Source: CAUPWF01 sp964367905
GTDB taxonomy: Bacteria > Bacillota > Clostridia > Lachnospirales > Lachnospiraceae
Length of the DNA stretch: 7,686 nt
NCBI GenBank assembly: GCA_964367905.1
Contig: CAYIZP010000076.1
Span: 1-7,686 of the forward strand
Reading direction: 5' to 3'
In this document: positions 6,806 to 7,686 of the stretch, in pieces
Numbering within the stretch: the stretch's first letter is position 1
How the letters are laid out: each line of letters begins with the position of its first letter
Notes under the pieces: generated by a model
Seen by the model: the letters and a program-made list of their open reading frames with translations, nothing else
Database searches by the model: none
What the model was told of the DNA's origin: nothing
Made by a program: the position numbers and the translations under genes

Positions 6806-7015
6806 TTAATCAAAATAAAACATTTCTTCAAACTTTTTATTGAGTGCGATACATAAAATTAATGCAAGTTTTGCAGTGGGATTAAACTGTCTTGTTTCAA
6901 TGGAACTAATGGTATTTCGTGAAGTACCAACTAATTGTGCAAGTTCCTGTTGCGATAGATTCTGTTCTAATCGAATCTCTTTTAGTCTGTTTTTAAGAAT
7001 TAATTGGGTATTCAT
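6806..7015 (-). CDS. Small XRE-family (HTH_3) DNA-binding regulator
   Basis: A 69-residue protein consisting almost only of one helix-turn-helix domain (residues about 9-63): LKEIRLEQNLSQQELAQLVG then TSRNTISSIETRQFNPTAKL, a textbook XRE/Cro pattern with the reading helix near 32-40. It ends EEMFYFD, like many compact Firmicute regulators of this size. The start is ATG at 7015 (complement), five bases after GGAGGA (7021-7026); longer in-frame readings upstream ignore this site. It follows the membrane-protein gene by 14 bases in one transcript. This arrangement, a membrane protein plus a tiny XRE regulator behind operator palindromes, suggests an autorepressor binding the 14-bp palindromes at 7396-7441. 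The regulatory signal and target beyond its own locus are unknown. Confidence 0.92.
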   Translation of the reverse strand: MNTQLILKNRLKEIRLEQNLSQQELAQLVGTSRNTISSIETRQFNPTAKLALILCIALNKKFEEMFYFD

Positions 7016-7029
7016 AGGTCTCCTCCATT

Positions 7030-7335
7030 CTAGGCCATGGAGCGAACCAGAAAGAATGCGCATAGCGATAGTCCAATGCAAACTTTTATTAATGTTGCCT
7101 TTTTCATTGTATAATGAAAAATTGCTAGGCTTTCAAATGTTAAATAACCAAAAATGATAGCCAATAAAGGGTATACATGCGAGAGATTTTCGGTGTAAAG
7201 ATAATAGATTGATAAAAAAAGAAAAACTAACATCATACCGACAGCACCACTTTTTCTGCCAGAAGAGAATATAAATTCCTTCCCTTCATCTATTTTTTCT
7301 GTTCGACTTTTTCTTAATATTTCTTCTCTGTTCAT
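7030..7335 (-). CDS. Three-helix membrane protein, DUF6442-like
   Basis: A 101-residue membrane protein of unknown function. The N-terminus MNREEILRKSRTEK is charged and predicted cytoplasmic; membrane segments lie near residues 29-47, 54-75 and 81-97. The start phrase and layout resemble the DUF6442 family, commonly found beside small XRE regulators in Firmicutes; the family name is from memory and not checked. ATG at 7335 (complement) follows AAGGAG (7346-7351) with ten bases of spacing. It is the first gene of the leftward two-gene unit and shares its promoter and operators with the XRE gene. It could sense or modulate the regulator at the membrane, but nothing in the sequence shows this. 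Confidence 0.8.
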   Translation of the reverse strand: MNREEILRKSRTEKIDEGKEFIFSSGRKSGAVGMMLVFLFLSIYYLYTENLSHVYPLLAIIFGYLTFESLAIFHYTMKKATLIKVCIGLSLCAFFLVRSMA

Positions 7336-7395
7336 AATTCAAAATCTCCTTTCTGCAAATGATTGAAATTTATAGTAAGCTTTTGATAACGAATG

Positions 7396-7409
7396 CCAAG
7401 TATACTTGG
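7396..7409. promoter_or_regulatory. Operator palindrome 1 (CCAAGTATACTTGG)
   Basis: A perfect 14-bp palindrome, CCAAGTATACTTGG, immediately downstream of the predicted leftward transcription start. It has nearly the same sequence as the second palindrome 32 bp away (three helical turns), which marks it as the site of a dimeric repressor, most simply the XRE protein encoded in the same unit. Confidence 0.82.
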
Positions 7410-7416
7410 TATAATT

Positions 7417-7444
7417 ATTATATCACGCCAAGTACACTTGTCAA
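7417..7444 (-). promoter_or_regulatory. Strong sigma-A promoter of the membrane protein-XRE operon
   Basis: Read on the complement, TTGACA (7439-7444) and TATAAT (7417-7422) are both perfect consensus boxes with a 16-base spacer. Transcription would start near 7410 and leave a leader of about 75 bases. Operator palindromes overlap the -35 box and the start site, so the strong promoter is expected to be held down by a repressor. Confidence 0.88.
7428..7441. promoter_or_regulatory. Operator palindrome 2 (CCAAGTACACTTGT)
   Basis: CCAAGTACACTTGT differs from the perfect palindrome at two positions and overlaps half of the leftward -35 box. Binding here would block the polymerase. The imperfect sequence suggests weaker affinity than site 1. 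Confidence 0.8.
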
Positions 7445-7481
7445 GAAAATGTTTTTGAATGGTTTAATGTAGTCTTATATC

Positions 7482-7490
7482 TGTTATACT
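7482..7490 (+). promoter_or_regulatory. Extended -10 promoter for the rightward unit
   Basis: TGTTATACT is an extended -10 element (TG-n-TATACT) without a clear -35 box at the usual distance. Transcription would start near 7497, just ahead of the ribosome site of the small ORF at 7524. Confidence 0.5.
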
Positions 7491-7523
7491 AAACGAGGAT
7501 TAAAAGTTGAGGGGTAAATCAAT

Positions 7524-7637
7524 ATGTTTAAATCAATATTAAAATTTAATTGTAACCTTTCGGTTATTTTATTTGTATTATTAGTGAAAGGCTTTCAAAA
7601 GCAAAGGCAAAGGAGGAGGTTATGCGAGAAACAGTAG
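7524..7637 (+). CDS. Possible 37-residue membrane-type small protein overlapping the sigma gene
   Basis: ATG at 7524 follows GAGGGG (7509-7514) by nine bases. The reading frame gives 37 residues: a basic start MFKSILKF, a hydrophobic stretch LSVILFVLLV (12-21) and a very basic tail QKQRQRRRLCEKQ. The frame runs through the ribosome site of the following gene (AGG AGG AGG read as Arg) and stops 16 bases past that gene's ATG. It could be a real small membrane peptide, a leader that couples translation into the downstream gene, or a chance frame; the good ribosome site argues against pure chance. I know no homologue. Confidence 0.4.
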   Translation: MFKSILKFNCNLSVILFVLLVKGFQKQRQRRRLCEKQ

Positions 7638-7686
7638 ACGTACTGGTTGATAAGTATAAGAACAATTTATTTGGCATTGCATTTAA
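7622..7686 (+). CDS. Probable ECF-type RNA polymerase sigma factor, 5' part only
   Basis: The first 21 residues, MRETVDVLVDKYKNNLFGIAF, are visible before the window ends. The pattern of a hydrophobic-spaced helix with LVDKYKNNLFGIAF is what region 2 of sigma-70 family ECF factors looks like at its N-terminus. The ribosome site AGGAGGAGG (7611-7619) is very strong and lies two to five bases from ATG, depending on the register used. It starts within the preceding small frame, suggesting translational coupling. An anti-sigma partner, if any, would be beyond the window. The call rests on a short stretch and could be wrong. Confidence 0.6.
   Translation, partial: MRETVDVLVDKYKNNLFGIAF

Noticed and set aside
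6840..7157. Forward open frame opposite the XRE and membrane-protein genes
   Set aside because: The protein has random composition, while the reverse strand has a clear HTH domain and good ribosome sites.
7553..7566. Small hairpin TAACC-TTTC-GGTTA followed by TTTTATTT, as an attenuator before the sigma-like gene
   Set aside because: Only five pairs, mostly A-T, and an interrupted T tract; too weak to call.

Overview
The window is AT-rich, Gram-positive-type DNA with strong Shine-Dalgarno sites (GGAGG-like). The gene content fits a Clostridia/Lachnospiraceae-type Firmicute: a clostridial pyrB-pyrI pair, a stand-alone LUD protein, small XRE regulators, and a sigma-D-like promoter suggesting a motile organism. 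The assignment rests on family resemblance only.

Region 1 (1-3275) is a compact co-directional run of housekeeping-type genes: pyrB and pyrI (catalytic and regulatory chains of aspartate transcarbamoylase), a beta-class carbonic anhydrase, a LUD/DUF162 protein and a PAP2-family membrane phosphatase. Gaps are 3-32 bases and the run closes with a clear intrinsic terminator at 3246-3275. The carbonic anhydrase may supply bicarbonate for carbamoyl phosphate, the pyrB substrate; this is inference from position.

Region 2 (3276-4765) looks like an accessory patch. It holds the C-terminal anticodon-binding part of a methionyl-tRNA synthetase without its catalytic domain, a RimJ/RimL-like GNAT acetyltransferase, and a small hypothetical protein with no convincing start signal.

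Region 3 (4766-6804) has a 340-residue cysteine-free protein of unknown family behind a near-consensus sigma-D (flagellar sigma-28) promoter. It is followed by a MerR-family regulator whose promoter has the 19-bp spacer and internal dyad typical of MerR control, so it is probably autoregulated.

Region 4 (6805-7686) is a divergent regulatory locus. Leftward, a small three-helix membrane protein (DUF6442-like) and a 69-residue XRE regulator share one transcript from a TTGACA-16-TATAAT promoter flanked by two near-identical 14-bp palindromes spaced 32 bp centre to centre, evidently operators. Rightward, a possible 37-codon membrane-peptide ORF overlaps the start of what looks like an ECF sigma factor, cut off by the window end.

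No tRNA, rRNA, CRISPR array, insertion sequence or riboswitch was recognised. The least-described parts are the sigma-D-controlled cysteine-free protein, the palindromic divergent control region, and the small ORF coupled to the sigma factor.
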